Of a stretch of DNA of 18,329 nt, positions 6,863 to 14,431 are shown piece by piece. The notes beneath the pieces were generated by a model, which had not been told where the DNA came from, searched no databases, and saw only the letters and a program-made list of their open reading frames with translations. Position 1 is the first letter of the stretch. Every line of letters begins with the position of its first letter. The DNA comes from CAZVWW01 sp964631265 (GTDB lineage: Bacteria > Thermotogota > Thermotogae > MWEM01), in contig CAZVWW010000038.1 in assembly GCA_964631265.1 (NCBI GenBank), positions 1 through 18,329 on the forward strand, in the 5' to 3' direction. The position numbers were made by a program, and so were the translations under genes.

Positions 6863-8137
6863 ATGATGACGGGTCTTTTTAAAGGGAAAAAGCTCTTCTA
6901 CGGATGGATAATCGTTGCAGTGGCAGGCCTCGGGGCCTTTTTTTCAGGGCCCGGTCAGACTTTTTCTGTTTCGATATTCATTAATTCTTATATCGACGGG
7001 TTTGGCTGGAGCCGTTCACTTGTGTCAGGCTACTATTCCATCGCCACCCTTGTTGCCGGATTCATACTTCCCGTTGTCGGAAAAGCCGTTGACAAATACG
7101 GTCACCGGAAGATGTTTGCCCTTATACCTACCCTCCTGGGCCTGACCTGTTTGTGGATGAGTTTTGTCAGCCATCCCATTATGCTCATCATCGGATTCTT
7201 CTTCCTGCGGCTTCTCGGACAGGGATCGATGAGCTTGTTACCTTCAACACTCGTTGCCCAATGGTTTTTCCGCCATCGCGGGAAGGCTTTGAGCATTATG
7301 GGGATTGGCATTGTTGTGGCTTCCGCTCTTTTCCCCCCGGCGAATAACTGGTTGATCCAAAATTATGGTGCAGAAGTTGGTTGGCGTGTTTGGTCACTGG
7401 CGCTGTTTTTGGTTCTGCTCCCTATCGGCTGGTTTTTTGTCAGGAACAAACCGGAAGATATCGGTGAAACTCCGGACGGGTTAACATCTACAGAAGTTGA
7501 AAAGAGAGAAGAGAGCAAGCCAAAGCGGATCGTCTTTCAGGATAATCCATGGACGCTGAAGCAAGCCATGAAAACGAGATCCTATTGGTTCATGATCTAC
7601 TGTATGGGTGTTCCGGCCATGATTAATACGGGGGTTACGTTTCATATAGTTTCAATTATGCAGACAAAAGGATTCTCTCCTGCTTTTGCTGCCCTCATTC
7701 TGAGTGTTATGGCTATGGTTCAGTTTCCGATGACTTTTGTTGCGGGCTTTCTTGTGGACAGATATCAAGTTCATATCATTAAAACCATCGGATATCTGGT
7801 TTATACCGGTGGTCTGGCGATCCTTCTCATGGGGTCAAGCCAGAGTGTTCTTGTGATTTATGCCGTATTGCAAGGGGTGTTTATGGCTTTTGAATCTGTC
7901 AGCACCAATGTGATCTGGCCCAATTATTTCGGCAGGAAACATCAGGGAGCAATCAGGGGATCCGCCATGACGGCAATGGTCATCGGTTCTTCTCTGGGTC
8001 CTTTACCGTTCGGGTTTGCTTACGATACTTTTTCGGGCTATTCGGAAATTCTGTTAATCATGATGATTTTCCCCTTGATTGCCAGCTTAGCCGTTTTCTT
8101 TTCACCACCACCGATATATAGTCATAATAAACCTTAA
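6863..8137 (+). CDS. MFS transporter, monocarboxylate/oxalate-formate (MCT/OFA)-like
   Basis: A 424-residue membrane protein with 12 predicted helices and a polar central loop near residues 200-240 (GETPDGLTSTEVEKREESKP). KLFYGWIIVAVAGL at the start of helix 1 and the loop VGKAVDKYGHRKMF between helices 2 and 3 are characteristic of the monocarboxylate-porter/oxalate-formate-type branch, as is RGKALSIMGIG. AAGGGA seven bases upstream supports the ATG at 6863; the next codon is also ATG. It is a single-gene unit with no enzyme genes beside it, so the substrate, probably an organic anion, is not defined. It shares no close similarity with the MFS protein at 2342-3511, so the two are unlikely to be a recent duplication. 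Confidence 0.85.
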   Translation: MMTGLFKGKKLFYGWIIVAVAGLGAFFSGPGQTFSVSIFINSYIDGFGWSRSLVSGYYSIATLVAGFILPVVGKAVDKYGHRKMFALIPTLLGLTCLWMSFVSHPIMLIIGFFFLRLLGQGSMSLLPSTLVAQWFFRHRGKALSIMGIGIVVASALFPPANNWLIQNYGAEVGWRVWSLALFLVLLPIGWFFVRNKPEDIGETPDGLTSTEVEKREESKPKRIVFQDNPWTLKQAMKTRSYWFMIYCMGVPAMINTGVTFHIVSIMQTKGFSPAFAALILSVMAMVQFPMTFVAGFLVDRYQVHIIKTIGYLVYTGGLAILLMGSSQSVLVIYAVLQGVFMAFESVSTNVIWPNYFGRKHQGAIRGSAMTAMVIGSSLGPLPFGFAYDTFSGYSEILLIMMIFPLIASLAVFFSPPPIYSHNKP

Positions 8138-8195
8138 CAGATACACTGGAGAGATTCCTGGTGTAGTGCGTCATCTTCCATCGTTCAAAACCGCA

Positions 8196-8240
8196 ATGAA
8201 TGAATACCCCTTTAAACATTCATCACGATGGGCGGGGTAT
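8196..8240 (+). other. Interleaved inverted repeats (possible H-type pseudoknot)
   Basis: ATGAATG (8196-8202) is complementary to CATTCAT (8217-8223). ATACCCC (8204-8210), inside that loop, is complementary to GGGGTAT (8234-8240). Two seven-base-pair helices in this order have pseudoknot topology with loop lengths that allow both to form together. The element lies about 60 bases after the MFS stop codon. No known RNA family is recognised. Confidence 0.25.
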
Positions 8241-8258
8241 GGGCAAAATCAGAGTCGA

Positions 8259-8322
8259 GAAATCAGGGGGACAGGTCCCTTGATTATGAATTCGTAATCA
8301 AGGGACCTGTCCCCCTGATTTC
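8259..8322. repeat. 64-bp near-perfect palindrome, REP/MITE-like
   Basis: Two perfect 28-base arms (8259-8286 and 8295-8322) flank eight bases, TGAATTCG, which are themselves a palindrome apart from one T/G pair. Each arm contains GGGGGACAGGTCCCT, where GGGAC and GTCCC can also pair with each other, so the symmetry is nested. No T-run follows on either strand, so it is not a typical intrinsic terminator. Similar GGGGACAGGTCCC-type palindromes occur scattered in many genomes and are often linked to REP-associated (Y1) transposases; that is from general knowledge and not checked here. No transposase is present in the window. Confidence 0.75.
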
Positions 8323-8390
8323 CCAGGACCTGGAACGAGGCCTAAGGAAGGGATTCGAGTTCTTCAGCGGACTCTAAAACACACCATTAA

Positions 8391-8420
8391 TTGGGTCGGA
8401 TCAAAAAAATAGGTTATAAT
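8391..8420 (+). promoter_or_regulatory. SigA-type promoter of the acetyltransferase operon
   Basis: TTGGGT at 8391-8396, an 18-base spacer and a perfect TATAAT at 8415-8420. The start point would be near 8427, only about 17 bases before the ATG at 8444, which leaves just room for the GAGGTGA ribosome binding site. Confidence 0.6.
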
Positions 8421-8443
8421 ACAAAAAACACTGAGGTGATGGC

Positions 8444-8950
8444 ATGGTAATTCGTCAGTTAAAGCGCTCTGATCTAGAAGATTACAAAAAGATCCGTCTG
8501 AACGCTTTGAAGAACGATCCGGAAGCATTCGGTTCCAGTTATGAGGAAGAATCGATTTTCAGTGATGAACAATTTTTAAGAAGATTCAAAAGGGAAACGG
8601 CTTATATATTTGGTGCATTCGTGGCAGGTGAAATAGTTGGGCTTTGCAGTCTGTCCTTTCAGCCTCGTAAGAAGATGGAGCACCGGGCCGATATTCATCA
8701 GATGTATGTTGAGCCCTTTATGCGCAATAAAGGAATCGGCAGGGCGCTTATTGAAAAGGTTTTGGAAATGGCAACGTCCAGAGAAGAAACAGAGCAAATC
8801 TATTTGACGGTTGTGGATACCAATGCAGCGGCAAAAAGGCTTTATGAGACATTTGGTTTTAAGACTTACGGGGTTGAGAAAAGGGCCATGAAATACAACG
8901 GGGCCTATTTTGACCATGTGTTGATGGTCTTTATAATAGAAAGAGAGTGA
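8444..8950 (+). CDS. GNAT-family N-acetyltransferase
   Basis: A 168-residue protein with the complete single-domain GNAT layout, transferring acetyl from acetyl-CoA to an amine of an unknown substrate. Residues 1-25 (IRQLKRSDLEDYKKIRLNAL) are the usual first strand and helix. IHQMYVEPFMRNKGIGRALI at 84-103 contains the acetyl-CoA pyrophosphate-binding motif RNKGIG. VDTNAAAKRLYETFGFK followed by YFDHVLM forms motif B and the closing strands. The segment at 24-34 (NDPEAFGSSYEE) is typical of a common Firmicutes subgroup often annotated as amino-group acetyltransferases. GAGGTGA directly upstream sets the start. Its stop overlaps a GTG in the next frame and lies five bases from the next gene's ATG, so the two form an operon. 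Confidence 0.88.
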   Translation: MVIRQLKRSDLEDYKKIRLNALKNDPEAFGSSYEEESIFSDEQFLRRFKRETAYIFGAFVAGEIVGLCSLSFQPRKKMEHRADIHQMYVEPFMRNKGIGRALIEKVLEMATSREETEQIYLTVVDTNAAAKRLYETFGFKTYGVEKRAMKYNGAYFDHVLMVFIIERE

Positions 8951-8955
8951 TAGAC

Positions 8956-9729
8956 ATGTTAAGAATCGATTTTTATTACTGGGGGGATCAATGCCCCCAT
9001 AATGCGATTAACCGGGACAAACTCAAGGCAATCGGCAAGGACAAGGGGTATGACATCCTTTTTCATGATATTTCACGGGATTTTGATTTAGCCGGGGAAT
9101 TGAACATCTATTCCCCAAACCTGACCGTCTTTAATCGTGAATTTCGCTGGAACGGCCCGGTTAGTCTAAAAGCCATTGAGGTATTTGAAAAGGGAAGTCT
9201 GCCGGAACGGGCACCGTATATCATTGACATGAGTGAGAACATCGTAAAAGGGGATTTAAAACCGTTAACGGAAGAGACTGTTTTCGATACGTATAACCGG
9301 TGCGCCCCTTCGTTTGCAAAACAGTGCTGCCATTCCAAAGCCGGTTGGATTCGGGAAGTCAGAGAAAAAAATGACCTCAAAAACCTGGGCTTTTTACACT
9401 ATTTGAACGGAGAGTGTGTGGGCGGAGCTGAATTTGTGCCGTCTGTCATCGTGCCCTATCCCATCCCGAGAGATGAAGGAACGGCCTTCTTGACCTGTGC
9501 TTTTCATTCCGATCCAAGGGTAGATTATAAGAGCTATCCTCTGGAAAAACTGGAAGAAGACCTTAAAGTGCTGGGCTATAAAGAGCTGATTGCCATTGCT
9601 TCCGAAGAGGTGGTTTTCCCAAACGGGCCTTTAAAATGGTTTTTAAAACAAGGTTATGCTGATTTAGGCCAGGTTTGCTACGAACAGACCGAAGAGGCGA
9701 GGATGCATTTGATTAAAAAGCAATTATAA
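8956..9729 (+). CDS. YoaP-like GNAT-related protein with thioredoxin-like N-terminal region
   Basis: A 257-residue cytoplasmic protein. The C-terminal two thirds resemble Bacillus YoaP-type N-acetyltransferases: GFLHYLNGECVGGAEFVPSV, then VPYPIPRDEGTAFLTCAFHS, then GYKELIAIASEEVVFPNGPL and WFLKQGYADLG. The first 80 residues (FYYWGDQCPHNAINRDKL, later SPNLTVF) look like a thioredoxin-type fold with Cys in CPHN but no CxxC, as in the redox-like N-terminal modules of related proteins; this part is inference. Several cysteines (RCAPSFAKQCCHSKAG, TCAFHSD) stand out. ATG 8956 lies eight bases after AAGAGAG; GTG 8947, which overlaps the previous stop, is an alternative. It is co-transcribed with the GNAT gene, which suggests a shared acetylation or detoxification role, but no substrate can be named. 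Confidence 0.7.
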   Translation: MLRIDFYYWGDQCPHNAINRDKLKAIGKDKGYDILFHDISRDFDLAGELNIYSPNLTVFNREFRWNGPVSLKAIEVFEKGSLPERAPYIIDMSENIVKGDLKPLTEETVFDTYNRCAPSFAKQCCHSKAGWIREVREKNDLKNLGFLHYLNGECVGGAEFVPSVIVPYPIPRDEGTAFLTCAFHSDPRVDYKSYPLEKLEEDLKVLGYKELIAIASEEVVFPNGPLKWFLKQGYADLGQVCYEQTEEARMHLIKKQL

Positions 9730-9787
9730 GCTTTTTTACTCGTGTAACTCAAACACAACCGCCAAGTTTCTCTGCGAATATGCTCTG

Positions 9788-9816
9788 TTGTTTCTCGGGG
9801 CAAAAAGGGGTATAAT
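9788..9816 (+). promoter_or_regulatory. SigA-type promoter of the secreted tautomerase-like gene
   Basis: TTGTTT at 9788-9793, a 17-base spacer and TATAAT at 9811-9816. The start point near 9823 places an upstream in-frame start (9788) before the transcript and so supports the ATG at 9863. Confidence 0.65.
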
Positions 9817-9862
9817 GCAGAATCCCGAAAGAACCTTATCTCAGGGATTGGAGGCGGATGTT

Positions 9863-10333
9863 ATGAAAAAAAGCTGTATGATACTCTCTTTGCTACTGTT
9901 GCTTTTTCTTTTCACCAGTTTATTTTCTCAAACGAAGGTCACCGGAGATCCGATGGTAAAGATCACAAGTATGCCCCTGGAAGAGGATTTAAACGAGATC
10001 ATCCCGCTTATCAGCCGGGATGTTTCCGAGATGACCGGATTACCCGAGGGCTTTATCACCTATTACTGGTCCTTTTTTGAGACGATTTACTGTCCCGGAT
10101 GTGAAGCTGTCGGTATCAAGAAACCGGTTTTCGTTGATCTGTATGTTCCCGGCTTCATGTCACAGGAAGAGATTCAAGCAGTTATGAAAAGCCTTGCTCA
10201 AGCCATTGAAAACCACACCGGTTACACCAAAAGGGATCTCTTTATTCATACCCATGTGGCAGAAAAATATCAACTGTATATCATGGGAGACATCGTCACG
10301 AATTGGAGCCAGGTCGGCGGCCCTGATGAATGA
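9863..10333 (+). CDS. Secreted small protein, DUF1904/tautomerase-like
   Basis: A 156-residue protein with an N-terminal signal sequence (MKKSCMILSLLLLLFLFTSL, cleavage probably around residues 21-28). There is no lipobox Cys at the end of the core, so export rather than lipidation is expected. The mature part, PMVKITSMPLEEDLNEIIPL, then FVDLYVPGFMSQEEIQAVMK and HTGYTKRDLFIHTHV, has the strand-helix-strand pattern of the tautomerase superfamily and is closest to DUF1904-type proteins as far as can be judged by eye. Pro30 corresponds to the N-terminal catalytic proline of tautomerases, but it becomes N-terminal only if the signal is cut immediately before it. A CPGC motif (Cys77, Cys80) is inserted between the halves. 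GGAGGCGG about eight bases upstream sets the start. Single-gene unit; activity unknown. Confidence 0.6.
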   Translation: MKKSCMILSLLLLLFLFTSLFSQTKVTGDPMVKITSMPLEEDLNEIIPLISRDVSEMTGLPEGFITYYWSFFETIYCPGCEAVGIKKPVFVDLYVPGFMSQEEIQAVMKSLAQAIENHTGYTKRDLFIHTHVAEKYQLYIMGDIVTNWSQVGGPDE

Positions 10334-10395
10334 AAGTGTCGATAAATCAATGGTGTCTTACTGAGCAAGTGTAAAGTTTCTAATGAATCAGAAAT

Positions 10396-10428
10396 CCCCC
10401 GGCCTTTTATAAGGGTAAAAGCCGGGGG
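10396..10428. terminator. Bidirectional terminator between convergent genes
   Basis: CCCCCGGC pairs with GCCGGGGG and TTTTA with TAAAA around a six-base loop, with a single bulged C at 10404. This makes a 13-base-pair stem. T-rich sequence follows on both strands but there is no long T-run. It lies between the convergent tautomerase-like gene and chemoreceptor gene and should terminate both. Confidence 0.65.
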
Positions 10429-10502
10429 ACTGTTTCATGGTTTACCAGGCCCCGCTAATGATCTTGCTCAAACGGTGAAACGGAGCCGGGTTACGTGCAA
10501 TT

Positions 10503-12506
10503 CTATATCTCAAATGTTTTGATCTGTTCATCCAGTTCATCCGCTAATGCATTCAGCTCTTCTGCGGATTCTGAGATCTTTTTAGCAACCTTGTTCTGCC
10601 ACTTACTGGCCTCAATCACCTCAGTCATCTGTTCGGAGATGTTTGAAACTGATTTGGCTGCGGTATCCATACCGGAAGCCATTTCCTCAGATGAAGCGCT
10701 CTGTTCCCCGGCCGCGCCAGCCAGATTATCTACCATGGTCGTTACGTTTTCCATTGACATCGAGATTGCATTAAAATTGCTGTCAATGGTCTCTGTCCCT
10801 TCTTTAAGCTTCATGAAATAGGTTGTGATCTCTTTAACAGATTGATTGGCTTTATTCGCCCCTTCATCAATATCCGTCAAAGTCTGTGCAATCCTCTTTG
10901 ATGATGATTGGCTCTCTTCAGCGAGTTTCCTGATTTCATCCGCTACAACAGCAAACCCCTTACCGGATTCTCCGGCTCTTGCTGCTTCGATCGCTGCATT
11001 AAGTGCCAGCAGATTGGTTTGTTCTGCGATGGAGCTGATCGTGTTCACGATCTCCTGAACGGCATCAGATTTTGTAGCCACTTCTTCAACAATTCTGCTC
11101 GTTTTCTTTGAACTTTTCTGCATATCCGACATGAATGTGTTTTGTTTCTTGATCTGCTCCTGCCCGGTTTTCACTTCTTTATTTGTCTTTTCGATTTGTT
11201 CAACCAGTGCTTGTGCTGTTTGTGAGACATTCTGCGCACTTCCGGCTATCTCTTCAACACCGGCATTGACTTCTTTCATAGATGAAGAGGAATTTCGGGC
11301 ATTGTTGTCGACTTCTTCCGTCTTTGACAAGAGTTTATTACTGGAATCATTCTGTTTTTCGGAGATCTGCATTAGTGTTTCAGCGGAACCATCTATCTGT
11401 TTTGAGGCCTGATGCAGGGATTTTACCAGATCATGTATCTCCCTGAAGCTTTCATTGAGGTTTTTCGCCATCTCGCCAATCTCATCTTTAGATTCCCAAT
11501 CGGTCTTGACCGTGAGATTCCCGCTACCAAACTCTTTGATTATTTTACTGACTGTCAATATCGGCCTTCTGAAATAAACCTCGTTTAATAAAAATCCGGC
11601 AATCAACGCGATGGCAATAACAATCACCGATATCGTCAACATGATCCAGAATTGCCTTTTAGCTCCCGCCATCACTTCGTCTCTTTCAGCCACTGTAACA
11701 ATGTACCATCCAAAACTGTTTTTCGAATACATGCCAAGATACGCTTTATTACCCATTTCAAATTCAAAAGAACCGCTCTGTCCGTTTAAAGACCCTAATA
11801 ATTGTGTGTTCTCCGCTTTGTCTCCCACTAATTCATTGTTTTCATGAAGAATATATTCTTTTTCGTTGTTCATAGCATAGGTTATACCATTCTCACCGAA
11901 TTTTGCAGACAGGAATTTTTCTGCAAAGGCATTGATGTTGAAATCGACAGAGAACACACCGAGGAGTCTCCCGGAATCTTCAACCGCTTTTGATACCGAT
12001 ATCACCCTTCGATTTGTTGCAATATCCACATAAGGATCTGTGAAGATGACATTCCCGGCTTTTTCAGAAGCTTTTATAAACCACATTCGATCTCTTGGGT
12101 CATAATCCCCGGGAAGATTCTCAACCACGGGATAGACGACAAGCCCGTTTCTGCTACTGAAATCACTGTAGTTTTGGGCCCCGAAATAGATATTCACAAT
12201 ATCGGGGTAATTGTTTTTAACTTCCTTGAAGCTTTGCATAATGGTTTCTATGTCGATCTCTTTCTGCAATGCCTCTTTAACACCAAGTGTTCTGGCTAAA
12301 TAGTTTAAGAGGTTTTTGTAAGGGTTCAAGGCATTTTCAACCAGTTCCCGGTTGTTGTTAACAATGGATTCCATCTCATACTTTGCCTTTTCAACCTCAA
12401 GGTTCCTGACAGAGAGAGTACTGTAAACCGAGATTCCCGCCAGGGGAATAACCGTGGCGATTAAAATCAAAAATAAGAATTTTTGAAACAGTTTTAGATT
12501 CTTCAT
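10503..12506 (-). CDS. Methyl-accepting chemotaxis protein with dCache sensor (amino-acid type)
   Basis: A 667-residue chemoreceptor: membrane helix 1 at about 10-30, extracytoplasmic dCache_1 domain at about 31-280, helix 2 at about 285-310, HAMP at about 311-365 and the methyl-accepting signalling coiled coil to the end. The CheA/CheW-binding tip is IAEQTNLLALNAAIEAARAG at 493-512. In the membrane-distal pocket, Tyr135, Arg140, Trp142, Phe143 and Asp188 have nearly the spacing of the amino-acid-binding signature of dCache_1AA sensors such as PctA (Tyr, Arg-x-Trp-Tyr, Asp), with Phe for one Tyr. I infer amino-acid sensing. GAGGAGG four bases before ATG 12506 sets the start; the frame is open 13 codons further without a ribosome binding site. 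No che genes are adjacent. Confidence 0.93.
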   Translation of the reverse strand: MKNLKLFQKFLFLILIATVIPLAGISVYSTLSVRNLEVEKAKYEMESIVNNNRELVENALNPYKNLLNYLARTLGVKEALQKEIDIETIMQSFKEVKNNYPDIVNIYFGAQNYSDFSSRNGLVVYPVVENLPGDYDPRDRMWFIKASEKAGNVIFTDPYVDIATNRRVISVSKAVEDSGRLLGVFSVDFNINAFAEKFLSAKFGENGITYAMNNEKEYILHENNELVGDKAENTQLLGSLNGQSGSFEFEMGNKAYLGMYSKNSFGWYIVTVAERDEVMAGAKRQFWIMLTISVIVIAIALIAGFLLNEVYFRRPILTVSKIIKEFGSGNLTVKTDWESKDEIGEMAKNLNESFREIHDLVKSLHQASKQIDGSAETLMQISEKQNDSSNKLLSKTEEVDNNARNSSSSMKEVNAGVEEIAGSAQNVSQTAQALVEQIEKTNKEVKTGQEQIKKQNTFMSDMQKSSKKTSRIVEEVATKSDAVQEIVNTISSIAEQTNLLALNAAIEAARAGESGKGFAVVADEIRKLAEESQSSSKRIAQTLTDIDEGANKANQSVKEITTYFMKLKEGTETIDSNFNAISMSMENVTTMVDNLAGAAGEQSASSEEMASGMDTAAKSVSNISEQMTEVIEASKWQNKVAKKISESAEELNALADELDEQIKTFEI

Positions 12507-12809
12507 GTGGCCTCCTCTAAAAAAAAGATTTTTCCGAGTCTCCACCCCTTATCATCTTCAGATAACGGATGATTAAAACTATTCCGAAGTTTACTTCTTC
12601 CTTTTCCAGATTGGTATTATATCATAATTCACTCCGGAGAATGAGGAGTGTTTTTGTAGAAGGATATTCTGATGAGTATCAAAAAAGCGTTATCAGTATG
12701 ATACCGGTTCAGAAAAGAACCCCGTTATAAAAACCCGGTTTTCCCCAAAAGATGGTTTCCAAAGTTTTGAATACTGCTCATTAAAGACAGTTGGGACAAA
12801 CATTTTGCA
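12507..12809. other. Spacer between the two chemoreceptor genes
   Basis: No gene. On the minus strand it carries the leader and promoter of the downstream receptor (to about 12624). The rest has small inverted repeats only: GTATCA/TGATAC at 12676-12704 and GGTTC/GAACC around AGAAAA at 12706-12721. The latter is the best terminator candidate for the upstream receptor but has no T-run. Confidence 0.6.
12616..12624 (-). promoter_or_regulatory. Extended -10 promoter of the dCache chemoreceptor
   Basis: On the minus strand TGATATAAT is a perfect extended -10 element, with no clear -35. The start point near 12610 gives a leader of about 100 bases before ATG 12506. The receptor therefore has its own promoter, separate from the receptor gene upstream. 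Confidence 0.5.
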
Positions 12810-14282
12810 TCATTCCAAGCTCGTTTTATCATACTCCTCATATATCCTCTGTATCTCATTCACGAGGTTGTTGGCCCGGATGGAATAGTCGTAGTTCTTT
12901 TCTGAGATTTTCATGATATTGGTGTTGAGTTCAACGGAGTCCATGCTGTTTTTTGACAGCAACTCAATACTCTTGACGATCTCATCGTTGGCATCCAGAA
13001 CGTTGCTGAGTTTTCCGTTCATCTGTGAAATATAATCCACAAGGCTCTGGCTCTTTTTGTCAATGCTCTGAAAGAGGGTGTTGGTCTTTCGGATGATCTC
13101 ATTTTGTGATGTATTGAGTTTTCTGAAGTCTTGTGAAGAATTGACTGCTTCCTCTGAAGATTCCTTTAGCGCTTTGATGATGTTTTCTATGTTTTCGGCG
13201 CTTGTTTTACTTTCATTCGCCAGCTTCCGGATCTCATTTGCCACTACTGCAAATCCCTGGCCTGCCTCGCCTGCACGGGCGCTTTCTATTGAGGCGTTGA
13301 GAGATAAGAGGTTAGTCTTTTCTGCAATATTGGTTATGATCCCGGTGATGTTGAATATCTCTCCGGCCTTTTTGTTCAAGTTCTCAATGTTGTTAAACAC
13401 CCGGTCCGAAGTCGTGTATAGCTCTGACGAGCTGTTTTTAAGGTCCTCGAGATATACATTGCCATTGTGGAGGTCATGTGAGGTTTGATCCGCCATGTTG
13501 ATAATCCGGTCGGAGATACCGTTGGTCTCTTCAAGCATGGTCTGGATATTCTGCGTCATGGATGTCTGGTTTTGGATGCCTTCATCGTTTTCTTCCGACA
13601 TGGCCTCGACTTTCTTTAAATCATCAGAAAGGGTCCGGCTGGTATCTCCAATCTGTTCAATCAGACCTGTTATCTCGTTGGTGTTCTTTTTCAAGACCTC
13701 GAGCACACTTACAAGATTTGAAGACAGTTCTTTTTGGTGTTCCTGCTGCTTTTCCAACGAGTCAATCTTTGAACGATTCAGTCTGTTTGACAACCGGGTC
13801 GTCATGATGAGCGATACCGATAGAAGGATGACGGAGCTTAACTGGATGAAATAATCCGTTGTATGAGAGGCTGAGGCCATGTTGTCAACGGTCACAAAGG
13901 TTACGACCCGGACCACGTTAAGGGCTACCATTGTGGCACAACTGATGACGATTAAACGAAGATTAAAGTAAAGCAGGTAGACGGTGATGATGGGGAACAT
14001 GAAGACATAAACCAGGAGGCGGTCTGAAAAAAACATGGCAACCGCGTAGAGAACAAAATAGCCAATCAGTGTGATATACTTAATCTTCTCACTTCCGGGT
14101 CTCATCCTGTAAAGGACGGTGGACCAGACCATCGGGATCAGTATCAGGGCGATGATTGCCATGACAAACGAAAGTGGTTTCGCCCCCTTCATATATTCAA
14201 TCACATAGCCGGCCAAAAGGAAGGCGTCTATGAGCCAAATGATCAGTATTGCTGTAAAATTGGTTTTTTTCATCACGTCCAT
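12810..14282 (-). CDS. Chemotaxis receptor-like protein with six-helix membrane sensor
   Basis: A 490-residue protein. Six hydrophobic helices at about 10-28, 37-57, 68-86, 88-106, 108-130 and 146-163 are joined by very short loops, so no periplasmic or extracellular ligand domain exists. The membrane bundle itself is the likely sensor. There is no HAMP domain. A coiled coil from about 170 leads into the methyl-accepting signalling domain, whose tip is IAEKTNLLSLNASIESARAG at 319-338, a variant of the usual QTNLLALNAAIEAARAGE. GGAGG eight bases before the ATG sets the start. It has its own promoter. It could report on membrane energy state, temperature or a hydrophobic ligand. That is inference, because the family of membrane-only receptors is poorly characterised. 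Confidence 0.88.
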   Translation of the reverse strand: MDVMKKTNFTAILIIWLIDAFLLAGYVIEYMKGAKPLSFVMAIIALILIPMVWSTVLYRMRPGSEKIKYITLIGYFVLYAVAMFFSDRLLVYVFMFPIITVYLLYFNLRLIVISCATMVALNVVRVVTFVTVDNMASASHTTDYFIQLSSVILLSVSLIMTTRLSNRLNRSKIDSLEKQQEHQKELSSNLVSVLEVLKKNTNEITGLIEQIGDTSRTLSDDLKKVEAMSEENDEGIQNQTSMTQNIQTMLEETNGISDRIINMADQTSHDLHNGNVYLEDLKNSSSELYTTSDRVFNNIENLNKKAGEIFNITGIITNIAEKTNLLSLNASIESARAGEAGQGFAVVANEIRKLANESKTSAENIENIIKALKESSEEAVNSSQDFRKLNTSQNEIIRKTNTLFQSIDKKSQSLVDYISQMNGKLSNVLDANDEIVKSIELLSKNSMDSVELNTNIMKISEKNYDYSIRANNLVNEIQRIYEEYDKTSLE

Positions 14283-14310
14283 CTACTTAACCTCCATCAT
14301 AAATATCTTT

Positions 14311-14338
14311 ATTTTATCATATGAGAATTAGTTTTCAA
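14311..14338 (-). promoter_or_regulatory. Promoter of the six-helix receptor gene
   Basis: On the minus strand TTGAAA (14338-14333), a 16-base spacer ending in TGA, and TAAAAT (14316-14311). It combines a -35, an extended -10 TG and a near-consensus -10. The start point would be near 14304, just upstream of the GGAGG site. Confidence 0.55.
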
Positions 14339-14431
14339 AACAGAAATCCTCCATTATTTAATAAAATTATTAAACAAACGGTCTCTTCTATTCATAATGT
14401 CATCCAGAGAAAAAAACGCCTTTTCAAACAA

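Larger units (their letters stand above)
8138..8443. other. Intergenic region with palindrome and promoter
   Basis: No gene. It holds a weak TACAC/GTGTA hairpin just after the MFS stop, two interleaved inverted repeats at 8196-8240, the 64-bp palindrome at 8259-8322 and a promoter at 8391-8420. Nothing recognisable is seen between 8323 and 8390. Confidence 0.7.

Noticed and set aside
8259..8322. Intrinsic terminator of the MFS gene.
   Set aside because: The stem is far longer than usual terminators, has nested symmetry, and no T-run follows on either strand.
10495..11412. Plus-strand open frames opposite the chemoreceptor.
   Set aside because: Serine- and cysteine-rich antisense shadows of the coiled-coil signalling domain, without start signals.
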